Assembly: GCA_011390465.1 (NCBI GenBank)
Contig: JAABSH010000008.1
Location: forward strand, 1-64,000
Source: Desulfobacteraceae bacterium
GTDB lineage: Bacteria > Desulfobacterota > Desulfobacteria > Desulfobacterales > Desulfosalsimonadaceae
DNA: 64,000 bases
Reading direction: 5' to 3'
Shown: positions 43,262 through 53,587 of the stretch, one piece after another
Layout: each line of letters begins with the position of its first letter
Numbering within the stretch: the first letter of the stretch is position 1
Notes under the pieces: generated by a model
What the model was told of the DNA's origin: nothing
The model's input: the letters and a program-made list of their open reading frames with translations, nothing else
Databases searched by the model: none
Position numbers and translations under genes: made by a program

Positions 43262-45144
43262 TACTGCCCTCCTTCATTTTGATCATCAAGTTTGCAGGTT
43301 AAAATGGTCATGCCGTCTTCAAAGGAAGATTTTACGGGATAGGGGAGTTTTTTAAACAGTTTGATCATGCCGGTGTTTTCCGGAGACGTATAGGCCACCA
43401 GCCCGGAAATGCCATTGTCTTTTGCCGCCTGTGCCAGCTTAAAAAGAAGCGCGGAAGCAATGCCTTTGCCCTGCCACTGTTTGCTGACCGAGAACGCCAC
43501 TTCCGCCATATTGTTTTTGGGTTCCAGCATGTAGGCGCCGATGCCGATGACCGCGCCAAAGCCAAATTCGCCGGTTACCGCCAGAATGGTCAGATTTTTA
43601 ATGTAGTCGGTTTCAAACATGCTTTCCACGTCATCCCGCAGAAAACTGGTCTTTTCGTGAAAAAACCGGGCCACCACATCTTTTTTATCCAGGCCGTAGA
43701 AATGTTCCTGAATCCGCCGGTCGTCCACAGCCTTGGCGGGCCGCAGCTGAACCGTCCGGTCGCCGTAGTGGCGGATTTCTTCAAGTCCCGCGGGATACAC
43801 GCTTTTCAGGGATTCGCTGAGTTGCCGGCCATGGCTCATCAGGCCCATGGCTTTGGCTTTTGCGAACAGTTCATCCCGGAATTTGGGGTGGGCCAGACTG
43901 ATCATGGCGGTGGCCCGTTCCTGGAGATTTTTTCCAAACAGGTTGACCGCCCCGAATTCGCTGACCACATAGGAGACATCTCCCCGAGGGATCACCACGC
44001 CGCCGTTTTCAATATTGCTGACAATTCGGGTTTCCGTCTTGTCTATGGAAGTGGATGGAATCAGAAGAATGGATTTGCCGTTGGGGCACTGGGAGGATCC
44101 CCTGATAAAATCTATCATGCTGGAGATGCCGGCAAAATAATTGTGGGGCAGGGCGTCCACCGCGGCCTGGCCGGTGATGTCCATTTCCATGACCATGTTG
44201 ACGGAGATCATTTTATTGTTCTGGGCGATAATGCCCGGGTTGCACACATAATCCGACGGATAAAATTCAATGGACGGGTTGTCGTGAATAAATTCATACA
44301 GGTTTTCTGTGCCCACCGCATTGGTGGCCAGGATTTTGCCGTTATGAATGTTTTTGTATTTGTTGTTGATCACCCCCATGGAGACCAGATCCATAATGCC
44401 GTCGAGCAGAAACTGGGTATGAACGCCGAGGTCGTTTTTACCGGCCAGGGCCAGGAGAATGGCCTGGGGCGTCGCCCCCAGCCCCAGCTGAAAGGTGGCC
44501 CCGTCTTCCACCAGATTGGCCACCATTTTTGCGATTTTATGGGCCGTATCAAATTCGGGCAGGTTGTCGATGATTAAGAGATCTTCTTCTTTTTCCACAA
44601 TCACGTCCACGTCATTGACGTGAACAAAACTCTGGCCGAGCACCCGGGGCATTTTTGGATTTACCTGCACGATCACCAGGTCCGCGGATTTGATGGCGGC
44701 CTGACACACATCCACGGAAATCCCCAGGCTCATCCACCCGAAATCATCCGGTGGTGATGTCTGAACGAACGCCGCGTTCAGCGGAAGCTGACGCTTGAGA
44801 AACAGTCCGGGCACCGCCGATATATTGATAGGGGTGATGTAGGGCTTGCTGGCGGACAGGTGGGTGGCGGCGGCGGATCCGTGATAAATGTTCCGGATAT
44901 TAAAATTTCCATGGGGGTTTGTGTCCGCAAGCCGGGTGATGGGGGAGTTTGCAATGCTCATGAGACGAACAATTTCAAGATCTGAAAAATGATCGCCCAT
45001 ACGGATGAGGGTGTTGGCCAGGTACTGGGGTTCGGCGCAGGAAGACCCGAAAAACACCCGCTGGCCGGAACGGATCATGCGCATGGCATCTTCGGCACTG
45101 CATCGTTTTGCAAGGTATTCATCCGGCCAGTAGTTCGATCGCAT
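43261..45144 (-). CDS. Acetyl-CoA hydrolase/CoA-transferase fused to a GNAT acetyltransferase
   Basis: A 627-residue fusion. Residues 1-450 form the two-lobed acetyl-CoA hydrolase/4-hydroxybutyrate CoA-transferase fold ([37 protein letters not shown]). Residues about 465-615 are a GNAT domain with [17 protein letters not shown] and the acetyl-CoA loop [19 protein letters not shown]. In 4-hydroxybutyrate CoA-transferase the catalytic Glu lies in an HTE segment; here the corresponding [10 protein letters not shown] has Gln (residue 244), so classic transferase chemistry may be lost or altered. Being first in an operon with Acs and a deacetylase, the GNAT half probably acetylates Acs. GGAGAT precedes the ATG. 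Confidence 0.85.
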   Translation of the reverse strand: MRSNYWPDEYLAKRCSAEDAMRMIRSGQRVFFGSSCAEPQYLANTLIRMGDHFSDLEIVRLMSIANSPITRLADTNPHGNFNIRNIYHGSAAATHLSASKPYITPINISAVPGLFLKRQLPLNAAFVQTSPPDDFGWMSLGISVDVCQAAIKSADLVIVQVNPKMPRVLGQSFVHVNDVDVIVEKEEDLLIIDNLPEFDTAHKIAKMVANLVEDGATFQLGLGATPQAILLALAGKNDLGVHTQFLLDGIMDLVSMGVINNKYKNIHNGKILATNAVGTENLYEFIHDNPSIEFYPSDYVCNPGIIAQNNKMISVNMVMEMDITGQAAVDALPHNYFAGISSMIDFIRGSSQCPNGKSILLIPSTSIDKTETRIVSNIENGGVVIPRGDVSYVVSEFGAVNLFGKNLQERATAMISLAHPKFRDELFAKAKAMGLMSHGRQLSESLKSVYPAGLEEIRHYGDRTVQLRPAKAVDDRRIQEHFYGLDKKDVVARFFHEKTSFLRDDVESMFETDYIKNLTILAVTGEFGFGAVIGIGAYMLEPKNNMAEVAFSVSKQWQGKGIASALLFKLAQAAKDNGISGLVAYTSPENTGMIKLFKKLPYPVKSSFEDGMTILTCKLDDQNEGGQ

Positions 45145-45438
45145 TCGAGATATCTCCGTGGTTTTCTGTTAGAAATAAAATTTATGAATCGAAACGATGT
45201 TTTAAATTTACCTTAGCACATAGTCAAAGTACGTCAATTATATTTTAGGTTTTCTGCGGTGCCTGCCAATTTTCTGCTATGGGTTTCTGCCATGGGGGCT
45301 CTGCCTTGGATTTTTTATCCGGATTGACGTTCAGGGTCTGTTGTTATGAGGGGGGGCCGGCAGGGCGCATGATTGGTTGACAATGGGTGACGGGAGTGGC
45401 ATATTTTATAAAAAACGCTTTGTTATGAATTCACACCA

Positions 45439-48255
45439 GTGAAACGGATACTGCCTTTGAATGCTTCTTGCCCATCGGGTACGCAACATACTGCCCATAA
45501 AACGGTTTTATCGGCCCGGATGCTGGTTGCCGGGCCGGCCGGTGACCGCATGTCCGAGGTGCTTGCCTGCCTGAAGCAACTGAATATCGTTGTGGCATCT
45601 CCGGCGGAAACCAGCAGCGAACTCCTTTCCCGGATTCCGGAGGAGGCCCCGTCACTGGTGTTTCTGGATATGGATCTGCCCGGGGCCCCGGTGCTGGAAG
45701 TGGCTGAAGAAATCCACAAAACAGGCGCTGCTTCCGTCCTTTTTGTGGGCACCCCACCGGAACTGGAACAGATTCCCGACAGCCATCTGAGTTTTCCCTT
45801 TGGATATCTGGCCCCGCCGTTTCATCCTGGTGAGATGCAGCGGCTGATTGCCATGGCCCTGCATACCGCGGACCTGAAAAAAAAGGCCAATGCCGACAAA
45901 CAGGCCCGGCAGGCAGCGGAAGCCCGTTATGATCTTCTGGCCAATCATATTTCTGATGTGATTTTTACCATGGACCTTGAGTTGAGATACACCTATGTCA
46001 GCCCCTCCATAAAACGCATGCGGGGATTTGATCCCGAAGAGCTGATCGGCAAAACCATCCTGGACATGGTAACCCCGGAATCCAGAGAAGAACTGATTTC
46101 CCGGTTTGAAGAACAGATGGAAAAGGAAAGATCCGGCCAAAACCTTGCCCAAAGTTCCGGCCAAGGTTCAGGCCGGTTCGATCCCCACCGGTTCCAGATC
46201 CTGGAGATGGAAGTGTTCCGGAAAGACGGCACCACCATATGGATCGAATCCAGGGTTTCGTTTTTGCGGGATGAAAATTTTCAGCCCGTGGGTCTTATCG
46301 GGATTAACCGGGATATTACCGATAAGCGGCAGATGATTGGACAGCTCCAGGAAAGCGAAGAAAAATTTCGGGCCTTGGCGGAGCGGTGTCCTTTTGCCAT
46401 TATGATTTATCAAAATGATTACTGGGTCTATGTGAACCCGGCTGCGGAAGCCATCTCCGGTTATCTGCGCGAAGAATTCTACCGCATGCGATTCTGGGAA
46501 GTTGTGCATCCGGATTATCAGCCCATGGTGAGGGCCCGGGGCAATAAGCGGCAGGCCGGGCAGGCGGCCCCGCCTGCCTATGACTTCAAGATCGTTCACA
46601 AAACCGGCCGTGCAATCTGGGTATCTCTTTCCGGCAGCCCTCTGATGTATCAGGGAAAACCGGCCGGCCTGATCACCATCATTGATATTGACGAGCGCAA
46701 ACGGGCAGAAGCCGCCATGATGCGCAGCGAGGCAAGATACCGCACGATTCTTGAGAGCATTGAAGACATTTATTATGAGGTGGACCTGAAAGGGAATTTA
46801 ACTTTTTTTAATGACCGGCTCTGCCGAATTTCCGGGTATTCCCGGGAAGAGGCCACAGGGGTCAATTACCGGCATTTTGCGGAAGCGGAAAGTGTGGAGC
46901 GGCTGCGCAAATTTTTTTACCGGATTTCAGATACCGGCACGCCCAGTGTCCCTTTTGCGGTTGCCATTATTTTGAAAGACGGCACCACCCGCCATATGGA
47001 AATAACCGCCTCCCTGATCAAAAATCAGGCCGGAGAACCAGTGGGTTTCCGGGGCATTGCCCGGGATATCAGTGAACGGATGCTGGCGGAAAAACATCGG
47101 CAAAAGCTCGAAATCCAGCTGCGGCACGCCCAGAAAATGGAAGCCATCGGCACGCTGGCCGGCGGCATTGCCCATGATTTCAACAATATTCTACAGGCCA
47201 TCAGTGGCTATACTCAATTGCTGCTTTTGAACCGGCATCCGGAGCACCCGGACGCCAGAAAACTGGTCCAGATCCGTCAGGCCGGGGAACGGGCCGGCCG
47301 GCTGATCCAGCAGCTTTTGACGTTCAGCCGCAAAATGGAAGGCACGCCAAAGCTGCTTTGCCTGAACCATGAAGTGCGTCAGGCGGAAGAGCTCCTTCGC
47401 CAGACAGTTCCAAAAATGATCGCCATTGAACTCTCGCTGGATGAGGATTTATGGGGGGTGAATGCCGATCCCATGCATATTGAGCAGATTCTGCTGAACC
47501 TGGGCAGCAATGCGGCGGATGCCATGCCGGAAGGCGGGCGTCTTGTGATTGAAACCGCTAATGTGACCCTGGATCAGAAATTTTGCAAAAACCATGTGGA
47601 TGCCGTGCCCGGCGGTTATGTCCTGCTGACGGTGACGGATAACGGCACGGGCATGGATGAGAGCATTGTGACCCATATTTTTGATCCGTTTTTTACCACC
47701 AAGGCTGTTGGCAAAGGCACGGGAATGGGGCTGGCGTCGGTATACGGCATTGTGAAAAATCTGGGCGGCATTATTCTGTGTTATTCAGAACCCGGCCGGG
47801 GCAGTACGTTTAAAATTTATCTGCCCGCGGCCGGCAGGAAAAAAGCCGTCCCGGATGCCCGGATTCCGGAAACAGCGGTTCGGGGCGGTACGGAATCCAT
47901 TCTCGTGGTGGATGATGAAGTCCTGATCCGTGAAACCGCGGCGGAAATGCTTTCCCATTACGGATACACGGTCCTGCTGGCGGAAAACGGCGAGGCGGCG
48001 CTTGAAATGTTTCGGCATCAGATGGATGATATTCACCTGATCATCATGGATATCAGTATGCCGGGCATGGGCGGCTATCAGTGCATGCAGGAGATTCTAA
48101 AGGAAAGCCCGGACGCAAAAGTGGTGATTGCTTCAGGATATGCCACCTCTGATCATGCCCGGGAAGCTTCGGAACTGGGGGCTGCCGGATTTATCGGCAA
48201 GCCTTACCGGTTTGATGATATTATTGCCACGGTCCGGCAACTCCTGGATCGGTAA
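45439..48255 (+). CDS. Hybrid sensor histidine kinase: receiver - three PAS - kinase - receiver
   Basis: A 938-residue soluble hybrid kinase. The N-terminus is a receiver-like domain (VFLDMDLPG, Asp77). Three PAS domains follow at about 150-290, 310-430 and 435-560 ([19 protein letters not shown] opens the first, [19 protein letters not shown]-type ends recur). The HisKA box [11 protein letters not shown] has phospho-acceptor His579. The ATPase domain has [24 protein letters not shown] and [20 protein letters not shown]. The C-terminal receiver has [13 protein letters not shown] (Asp871). No membrane helices are seen, so it senses a cytoplasmic cue. The start is GTG 45439 or the ATG at 45520 nearer the first domain. 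Confidence 0.88.
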   Translation: MKRILPLNASCPSGTQHTAHKTVLSARMLVAGPAGDRMSEVLACLKQLNIVVASPAETSSELLSRIPEEAPSLVFLDMDLPGAPVLEVAEEIHKTGAASVLFVGTPPELEQIPDSHLSFPFGYLAPPFHPGEMQRLIAMALHTADLKKKANADKQARQAAEARYDLLANHISDVIFTMDLELRYTYVSPSIKRMRGFDPEELIGKTILDMVTPESREELISRFEEQMEKERSGQNLAQSSGQGSGRFDPHRFQILEMEVFRKDGTTIWIESRVSFLRDENFQPVGLIGINRDITDKRQMIGQLQESEEKFRALAERCPFAIMIYQNDYWVYVNPAAEAISGYLREEFYRMRFWEVVHPDYQPMVRARGNKRQAGQAAPPAYDFKIVHKTGRAIWVSLSGSPLMYQGKPAGLITIIDIDERKRAEAAMMRSEARYRTILESIEDIYYEVDLKGNLTFFNDRLCRISGYSREEATGVNYRHFAEAESVERLRKFFYRISDTGTPSVPFAVAIILKDGTTRHMEITASLIKNQAGEPVGFRGIARDISERMLAEKHRQKLEIQLRHAQKMEAIGTLAGGIAHDFNNILQAISGYTQLLLLNRHPEHPDARKLVQIRQAGERAGRLIQQLLTFSRKMEGTPKLLCLNHEVRQAEELLRQTVPKMIAIELSLDEDLWGVNADPMHIEQILLNLGSNAADAMPEGGRLVIETANVTLDQKFCKNHVDAVPGGYVLLTVTDNGTGMDESIVTHIFDPFFTTKAVGKGTGMGLASVYGIVKNLGGIILCYSEPGRGSTFKIYLPAAGRKKAVPDARIPETAVRGGTESILVVDDEVLIRETAAEMLSHYGYTVLLAENGEAALEMFRHQMDDIHLIIMDISMPGMGGYQCMQEILKESPDAKVVIASGYATSDHAREASELGAAGFIGKPYRFDDIIATVRQLLDR

Positions 48256-48269
48256 AAATTTCGGAATCT

Positions 48270-48608
48270 TTAATTATTTATCCCCAGCCGCGCAAAATGT
48301 GCTATGGGCACGGCAAAATAAACCCCCTGGTGGGGTTTTCCGGTTTGTTCGCACAGGGATTCCAGAAAGGCAATTGCAGCGTTCAGCAGGGCTTCGCTGT
48401 CCAGGGCCGTGAAAATGGTTTTGTTGTGCCGGCCCCCGCCGCTGGTCAGGCTTCTTAAGCCCGCAAAAATCGGGATATGCTGGGAAATCAGCTGAATCGC
48501 GCCCGTGGTTTCAATCACCGTGGCGCCGCTGATACCCAGATCCAGCCATCCGGTAATCAGCTCATCCAGCAGATCTTCGTTTTCAATAACAGCAAAAAGC
48601 AGATACAC
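48270..48608 (-). CDS. PII-like signalling-fold protein
   Basis: A 112-residue protein with the alternating beta-alpha-beta pattern of PII-related proteins (MYLLFAVIENEDLLDELITG, GISGATVIETTGAIQLI). Its GGGRHNKTIFTALD segment resembles a loop of DUF3240/PII-like proteins, but the uridylylation T-loop of GlnB is absent. The start is GTG 48608. It lies 75 bases downstream of a PTS IIA gene, with which it may be co-transcribed and share a nutrient-signalling role; this is inference. Confidence 0.6.
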   Translation of the reverse strand: MYLLFAVIENEDLLDELITGWLDLGISGATVIETTGAIQLISQHIPIFAGLRSLTSGGGRHNKTIFTALDSEALLNAAIAFLESLCEQTGKPHQGVYFAVPIAHFARLGINN

Positions 48609-48683
48609 GGCAGTCTCACGTCCCTGTCAAAAGGGTGATGAAAAAAAGAAGGGGGTATGATTGGCCCGTTCTGATTTTCAGGA

Positions 48684-49157
48684 TTATGTTAATTGAGTAT
48701 TGTTGTTTTCCATGGTTCGGATCTGTTCCAGCAGGCCGGCGACACTGTCCGCGTGACGGATGGCATCCAGAAACCCGGGATTCTGGCACAGCCGGGACAC
48801 CCGGGCCAGCATGCGCACATGGACCCCGGGTGCGGATGCCGGAAAGATCATGCCCAGAATAAGATCCACGGGCTGATTGTCCAGCGCATCAAAGGGAATT
48901 GGGGCTGCCAGACGGAGGAGCACAACAAAAGTATCCCGGACTTCCGGATTTGCGGTGTGCGGAAATCCAATGCCCTTTCCCACTCCCGTGCTCATGGTCT
49001 GTTCCCGCTCGACCAGTCCCTGGTAGAGCATTTCCGGTGTTTCAATGACGCGGTTTTGTTCGCAGACACGGACAATATATTTTAATACCGCTGTTTTATC
49101 CGCCAGATCCGCATCCAGAAAAATGGCTGTCTTGGTCAGGTGATCGGTTAGTTTCAA
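48684..49157 (-). CDS. PTS IIA-domain protein (PtsN/fructose type)
   Basis: A 157-residue EIIA domain of the mannitol/fructose/nitrogen class. The phospho-accepting His67 lies in GVGKGIGFPHTANPEV, the usual active-site segment, and LVEREQTMSTGVG precedes it. Translation starts at TTG 49157, with AGGGGG upstream. No EIIB or EIIC is next to it, so a regulatory PtsN-like function is more likely than sugar uptake. Confidence 0.84.
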   Translation of the reverse strand: MKLTDHLTKTAIFLDADLADKTAVLKYIVRVCEQNRVIETPEMLYQGLVEREQTMSTGVGKGIGFPHTANPEVRDTFVVLLRLAAPIPFDALDNQPVDLILGMIFPASAPGVHVRMLARVSRLCQNPGFLDAIRHADSVAGLLEQIRTMENNNTQLT

Positions 49158-49242
49158 TATAACCCCCTATTGTTATTGTTAATCAGTTTAAGACAGGCAA
49201 AAAGAGAAGTCAAGCACGACTGCATGCGAAATTTGATTGCCC

Positions 49243-49271
49243 TTGACACGTCGGCGCCACCTGTGTAATTT
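49243..49271 (+). promoter_or_regulatory. Candidate sigma-70 promoter of the nfeD-floA operon
   Basis: A perfect TTGACA (49243-49248), a 17-base spacer and TAATTT (49266-49271) lie about 105 bases before the start of the long NfeD gene. Confidence 0.5.
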
Positions 49272-49377
49272 TAACAATGATTTTTGTGGTAACTTTCTGA
49301 AACTACAATTATTTTTTTAAAACCCGGGGTTGCCCGGTGCTATCAGCCGGCACCATCAGCCGGTACAGGATAATCCC

Positions 49378-50886
49378 ATGAAAAAATGGCGTTGCCGCCA
49401 GGCCTCTTTTTCCCGCGTTTTTAGCCTCTTTGTCATTGCTTTGGGTGCGCTGGCACTGGTGAATGCGACAGCCCTTGCCGCGGACCCTCGGCCGGTTTCC
49501 GTGCCGGTTTATGTAATAGACATCAGCGGTGAAGTGGATCCGGGCATGGCCGCGTTTGCGGAACGGGCTGTGGCGGACATTGCCGGCGATCCGGACGCTA
49601 TTATGATTGCGGAAATTGATACCTTTGGCGGCCGGGTGGACTCAGCCCTTGAAATCGTGGATACATTTTTAAAAATTCCCGCGGAACAGTCCATTGCCTT
49701 TGTCCGGAAAAAGGCCATCTCCGCCGGCGCCTTGATCGCGCTGTCCTGCGGCCGGCTGGTCATGATGCCGGCCACCACCATCGGCGACTGCGCGCCCATC
49801 ACCTATTCCCAGGAAGGCCCGGAAATGCTGGGCGAAAAGTTTCAGTCCCCCATCCGCGCCAAATTCCGGGCCCTGGCCAAACGAAACGGATATCCCGTGA
49901 AACTGGCCGAGGCCATGGTGTCCATGGACAAGGAAGTTTTTGAAGTGGAAATGGACGGTGAAACACTGTTTATGGACGCCAGTGATTATGGCGATCTCAC
50001 GGACGCGGAAAAGGAAAAAATCACCCGGAAAAAAACCGTGGTGGAACAGGGCGAGCTCCTTACCATGGATGCCGCGGAAGCCCTGTCGCTGGGATTTTCC
50101 AAAATGACAACAGACACCGTCGAAGATATGCTTGCGGCCATGGGCATTGAAAATTACGAAATTGTTCGCATTGAACCCAGCTGGTCGGAATCCATGGTGC
50201 GGTTTATCGGCCGCATTGCCCCGATTCTGATGATGATCGGACTGGCGGCCCTGTATATGGAAATGAAGGCCCCGGGATTCGGGTTCCCGGGCATTGTGGG
50301 CCTTGTCTGTCTGGGCATTGTTTTTCTGAATCAGTACATGGTGGGACTGGCCGACTATACCGAGCTTTTGATTCTCGGCGCCGGGCTGGTGCTCATGGCC
50401 ATTGAGGTGTTTGTGATACCCGGGTTCGGCATTGCCGGTTTTGCCGGCATCGTGTTTCTGGCCGTGGGGTTGATTTTGTCTTTTCAGGGGTTTGTGCTGC
50501 CGGATCCGGCCGTGCCATGGGAATTCGGTATTCTGGTGGATAATGTCCTGCGGGTGGTGGGCGCCTTTCTTGCCGCCTTGTTGACGGGCCTGTTATTTCT
50601 CGCCTATGTGCTGCCCCGGTTTTCCACGGCCCGCAAGGGCCCGTTTCTGGAGACCGATCTCAAAGCCGCCCACGCGGATTCCAGCGAGACAGGCAAGGTA
50701 AAGGCCGGGGACAGGGGCGTTGCCATGACGTTTCTTCGGCCGTCCGGAAAAATGAAAATCAGCGGAGAAATCATTGATGTGGTAACGGAAAATGAATTTC
50801 TGGAAAAAGGAACGCCGGTAATGGTAAAAGCCATTAAGGGAAATCGTATTATTGTGGCCCCTGTCAGCGAGGAACAGGCACCATGA
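49378..50886 (+). CDS. NfeD1b-type membrane-bound serine protease (ClpP-class) fused to NfeD
   Basis: A 502-residue membrane protein. After a signal peptide (FSLFVIALGALALVNATALA) comes a ClpP-like protease domain (about residues 40-260): AEIDTFGGRVDSALEIVD forms the oxyanion region and VRKKAISAGALIALSC carries the nucleophile Ser. Four to six membrane helices follow (about 285-430), then a soluble NfeD OB-fold (RGVAMTFLRPSGKMKISGEI). Such proteins work with SPFH/flotillin partners in membrane quality control. ATG 49378 has AGGA upstream. The short NfeD starts in overlap with the stop. Confidence 0.88.
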   Translation: MKKWRCRQASFSRVFSLFVIALGALALVNATALAADPRPVSVPVYVIDISGEVDPGMAAFAERAVADIAGDPDAIMIAEIDTFGGRVDSALEIVDTFLKIPAEQSIAFVRKKAISAGALIALSCGRLVMMPATTIGDCAPITYSQEGPEMLGEKFQSPIRAKFRALAKRNGYPVKLAEAMVSMDKEVFEVEMDGETLFMDASDYGDLTDAEKEKITRKKTVVEQGELLTMDAAEALSLGFSKMTTDTVEDMLAAMGIENYEIVRIEPSWSESMVRFIGRIAPILMMIGLAALYMEMKAPGFGFPGIVGLVCLGIVFLNQYMVGLADYTELLILGAGLVLMAIEVFVIPGFGIAGFAGIVFLAVGLILSFQGFVLPDPAVPWEFGILVDNVLRVVGAFLAALLTGLLFLAYVLPRFSTARKGPFLETDLKAAHADSSETGKVKAGDRGVAMTFLRPSGKMKISGEIIDVVTENEFLEKGTPVMVKAIKGNRIIVAPVSEEQAP

Positions 50887-51365
50887 CAGGGGCGTTGATT
50901 ATTCCGATAGCGCTGCAGCTGGCAGCGGTGGTGGTGATCATAGCGGAAATTATCATCCCGTCCGGCGGACTTTTGTCCATTATTGCGGCCGGCCTGCTCG
51001 GGTATTCCCTGTATGCCGTATTTACGCAGGTTTCCAGTTTTGCCGGCATGGTGTTTGTCATTGCGGATGTGATTCTTCTGCCGGTGGTTCTGGTTGTCGG
51101 CATCAAACTGCTGGCCAGGTCGCCTGCGACGCTTAAAACCCGGCTTTCCAGAACCAATGGCTATTCTTCCCAGTCAGTGGAACTCAGCGCCTATGTCGGA
51201 GGGACAGGTACCGCTGTTACGGATCTCCGGCCTGCCGGAACCGCCGTGATAGATGGCCAGCGGGTGGATGTGGTCAGCCGGGGGGAATATATTGAACGCG
51301 GAACATCGGTGGCCGTGACGGCTGTGGACGGAAACCGGGTGGTGGTGCGGCAGGTGGAGAAATAG
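50883..51365 (+). CDS. Short NfeD-like membrane protein
   Basis: A 160-residue protein with three membrane helices (IPIALQLAAVVVIIAEIII, LLSIIAAGLLGYSLYAVF and ADVILLPVVLVVGIKLL) and a C-terminal OB-fold (GTGTAVTDLRPAGTAVIDGQRVDVVS). It overlaps the long NfeD gene by 4 bases (ATGA) and precedes the flotillin-like gene. It likely bridges the protease and the SPFH protein. Confidence 0.85.
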   Translation: MTGALIIPIALQLAAVVVIIAEIIIPSGGLLSIIAAGLLGYSLYAVFTQVSSFAGMVFVIADVILLPVVLVVGIKLLARSPATLKTRLSRTNGYSSQSVELSAYVGGTGTAVTDLRPAGTAVIDGQRVDVVSRGEYIERGTSVAVTAVDGNRVVVRQVEK

Positions 51366-51439
51366 CAGAGCGCGGGAACCCGCACCCCGTGCGTCATGTC
51401 GATAATATCAGGGAAGTGCATTTTTAAAAAAATTTATTT

Positions 51440-51489
51440 CCCGCAGCGCTCGCAGAGAAAAAACTCAGCGCCTCAGCGTCCCTGCGGGA
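51440..51489 (+). repeat. Dispersed imperfect palindrome (GCAGAG family), copy 3
   Basis: CCCGCAGCGCTCGCAGAG...AAAAAACTCAGCGCC to CCCTGCGGGA. It is nearly the same sequence as copy 5 and lies between the short nfeD and floA genes of one operon. Confidence 0.85.
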
Positions 51490-51596
51490 TAAAAGAAATG
51501 CAAAATTTTGTTTGGAAATCGCAGCGGCAAAACTGCTGCCAATTATTTTTCAGGGAACCGTCAAGTTTAACGTATTACGCCGAAAGGAGTTTTTAG

Positions 51597-52595
51597 ATGG
51601 GAATTCAACAGATTTTTTTGGTCCTTATTTTTATTGCGCTGATCATTTTGATTTTTTTTATCGGATCAGCCATTTCCCTGTGGGTCCAGGCTCTGGTTTC
51701 CGGCGCCCGGGTGGGATTGTTCAATATCGTGTTCATGCGGTTTCGAAAGGTGCCGCCCAAACTGATTGTCAATTCAAAGATCATGGCAGTGAAAGCGGGG
51801 CTGGATGAGATCAGCACGGATGACCTGGAATCTCATTATCTTGCCGGCGGTGACGTGATGCGGGTGGTCCAGGCCCTGATTGCCGCGGACAAGGCCAACA
51901 TCGACTTAAAGTTCAACCGGGCCGCGGCCATTGATCTGGCGGGCCGAAACGTGCTGGAAGCGGTCCAGATGAGCGTCAACCCTAAAGTGATTGAAACGCC
52001 CCTGGTGGCGGCCATGGCCAAAGACGGCATTCAGCTCAAGGCCTTGTCCCGGGTCACGGTCCGGGCCAACCTGGATCGGCTGGTGGGTGGCGCCGGGGAA
52101 GAGACCATTCTGGCCCGGGTCGGCGAAGGCATTGTCAGTTCCATTGGTTCCGCGGAAAGTCACAAGGATGTGCTGGAGAATCCGGACAGCATTTCCAAAC
52201 GGGTGCTTGAAAAAGGCCTGGATGCGGGCACGGCGTTTGAGATTCTGTCCATTGATATCGCGGACGTGGACGTGGGCAAGAACATCGGTGCGGTGCTGGC
52301 CACGGACCGGGCCGAAGCAGACAAGATCATTGCCCAGGCAAAGGCGGAAGAACGCCGGGCCATGGCGTTTGCCGTGGAGCAGGAAATGAAGGCGCGGGTG
52401 CAGGAGATGCGGGCCAAAGTGGTGGAAGCCGAAGCCGAAGTGCCCATGGCCATGGCAGATGCGTTCCGCAAGGGCAATCTGGGGGTGATGGATTATCTGC
52501 GGATGAAAAATATTCAGGCGGACACTCAGATGCGCGATACCATCGGCGGGCCCAAAGACGATAAAGGTGAGGCGCCGACCGGCCAGGACTCTTAG
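51597..52595 (+). CDS. floA: Flotillin-like protein FloA (YqfA family)
   Basis: A 332-residue SPFH-type scaffold. One membrane-inserted hairpin ([21 protein letters not shown], residues 11-30) is followed by the family signature [22 protein letters not shown], the SPFH core ([21 protein letters not shown]) and a helical tail with repeated Ala-Glu ([23 protein letters not shown]). It organises membrane microdomains together with NfeD proteins; the upstream genes are the known partner types. Its start is about 13 bases after an AAAGGAG site. Confidence 0.92.
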   Translation: MGIQQIFLVLIFIALIILIFFIGSAISLWVQALVSGARVGLFNIVFMRFRKVPPKLIVNSKIMAVKAGLDEISTDDLESHYLAGGDVMRVVQALIAADKANIDLKFNRAAAIDLAGRNVLEAVQMSVNPKVIETPLVAAMAKDGIQLKALSRVTVRANLDRLVGGAGEETILARVGEGIVSSIGSAESHKDVLENPDSISKRVLEKGLDAGTAFEILSIDIADVDVGKNIGAVLATDRAEADKIIAQAKAEERRAMAFAVEQEMKARVQEMRAKVVEAEAEVPMAMADAFRKGNLGVMDYLRMKNIQADTQMRDTIGGPKDDKGEAPTGQDS

Positions 52596-52606
52596 AAAGG
52601 AACGTT

Positions 52607-53425
52607 ATGGATTTTGGTGATCTGATATTTTTTGTCATATTTGTGGGGATCATTATTGCAAATATTGTCAAACAGGTAAAAAAAGCGGAAAAAATGTCTT
52701 CCGCGGAAAATGCGGCAGAGGAAACACCGGGAAAAGAGACAAAAAAATCGCCTGAAAAACCCTCACCCAAACCCTCACCCGGCTGGAAAAAAGTGCTTGA
52801 GCAGATGCTGGAAGAAGCCAGCAAGCAGCTGGAGGAGAAGACCGCGCCGGCACCGGCCGATGCCCCTGCCGGGCGCTCCAGCGGATGGGATGACATTATT
52901 CTGGAAAAAACGCCGCCTTCCCGGGAGCCGGATAAAAGACCGAGAACCAGGCCGGAAACCAAGCAAGAAAAAAGATCGGAAATCCGGCAATCCAAACGCC
53001 CCCGCCAGGCATCGGTGATGCGGAAGGACGCCGTCTTGCAAAAGAAACCGGTGTTTCGTCCGGAATGCATGCGCTGCAATGCTGCCATGAAGGAAATAAC
53101 GGATCTGGGAATTCCGGACCAGAGGGGGCTGGTGTATTGCGACAACTGCGGGGAGCAACACCAGTACCGGATTGTTGACGGGCACTTGAAATTGAAAAGC
53201 GCCCAGATGAAGCGCCAGCCCCTGGCGTCGAGGGAAAAAGCCTATGAAGCGGCACCGCCTGCATCTCCGCCGGTCCCCGGTGCCGGATATGCCCCGGCCC
53301 GGCCAAAGTTGACCGGTGATGTAAGCGCTTCTGGCATTTATCGCAGGCTTTCCCGCAACGGTCTTCAAAATGCCGTGGTATGGTCGGAAATTCTGGGAAA
53401 ACCCCTGGGGTTGCGGGATATGTGA
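52607..53425 (+). CDS. Membrane-anchored protein with charged linker and zinc ribbon, unknown function
   Basis: A 272-residue protein: an N-terminal membrane helix (DLIFFVIFVGIIIANIVKQV, residues 4-23), a long disordered stretch rich in Lys, Pro, Glu and Arg (about 25-150), and a CxxC pair pattern CMRCNAAMK / YCDNCGEQHQ at about 155-190 that would bind zinc. The remainder (GLQNAVVWSEILGKPLGLRD) resembles the end of proteins seen downstream of flotillin genes. It starts 11 bases after floA, so it is likely part of that membrane-domain module. Confidence 0.65.
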   Translation: MDFGDLIFFVIFVGIIIANIVKQVKKAEKMSSAENAAEETPGKETKKSPEKPSPKPSPGWKKVLEQMLEEASKQLEEKTAPAPADAPAGRSSGWDDIILEKTPPSREPDKRPRTRPETKQEKRSEIRQSKRPRQASVMRKDAVLQKKPVFRPECMRCNAAMKEITDLGIPDQRGLVYCDNCGEQHQYRIVDGHLKLKSAQMKRQPLASREKAYEAAPPASPPVPGAGYAPARPKLTGDVSASGIYRRLSRNGLQNAVVWSEILGKPLGLRDM

Positions 53426-53587
53426 TATGCGCTCAGTTCAGGTTGCTGATTTTTTTTAATGTAAGGATTTTTCATTGTCTGATCATAGACTGAAGGATGG
53501 AGGCGTTCAGGCTGAAGAACCAAAGGAGTTGATCCTTTTTATTCCTTCCCTTCAGCCTTCAGTCATCGCCCTTCATAAGAAACGGTT

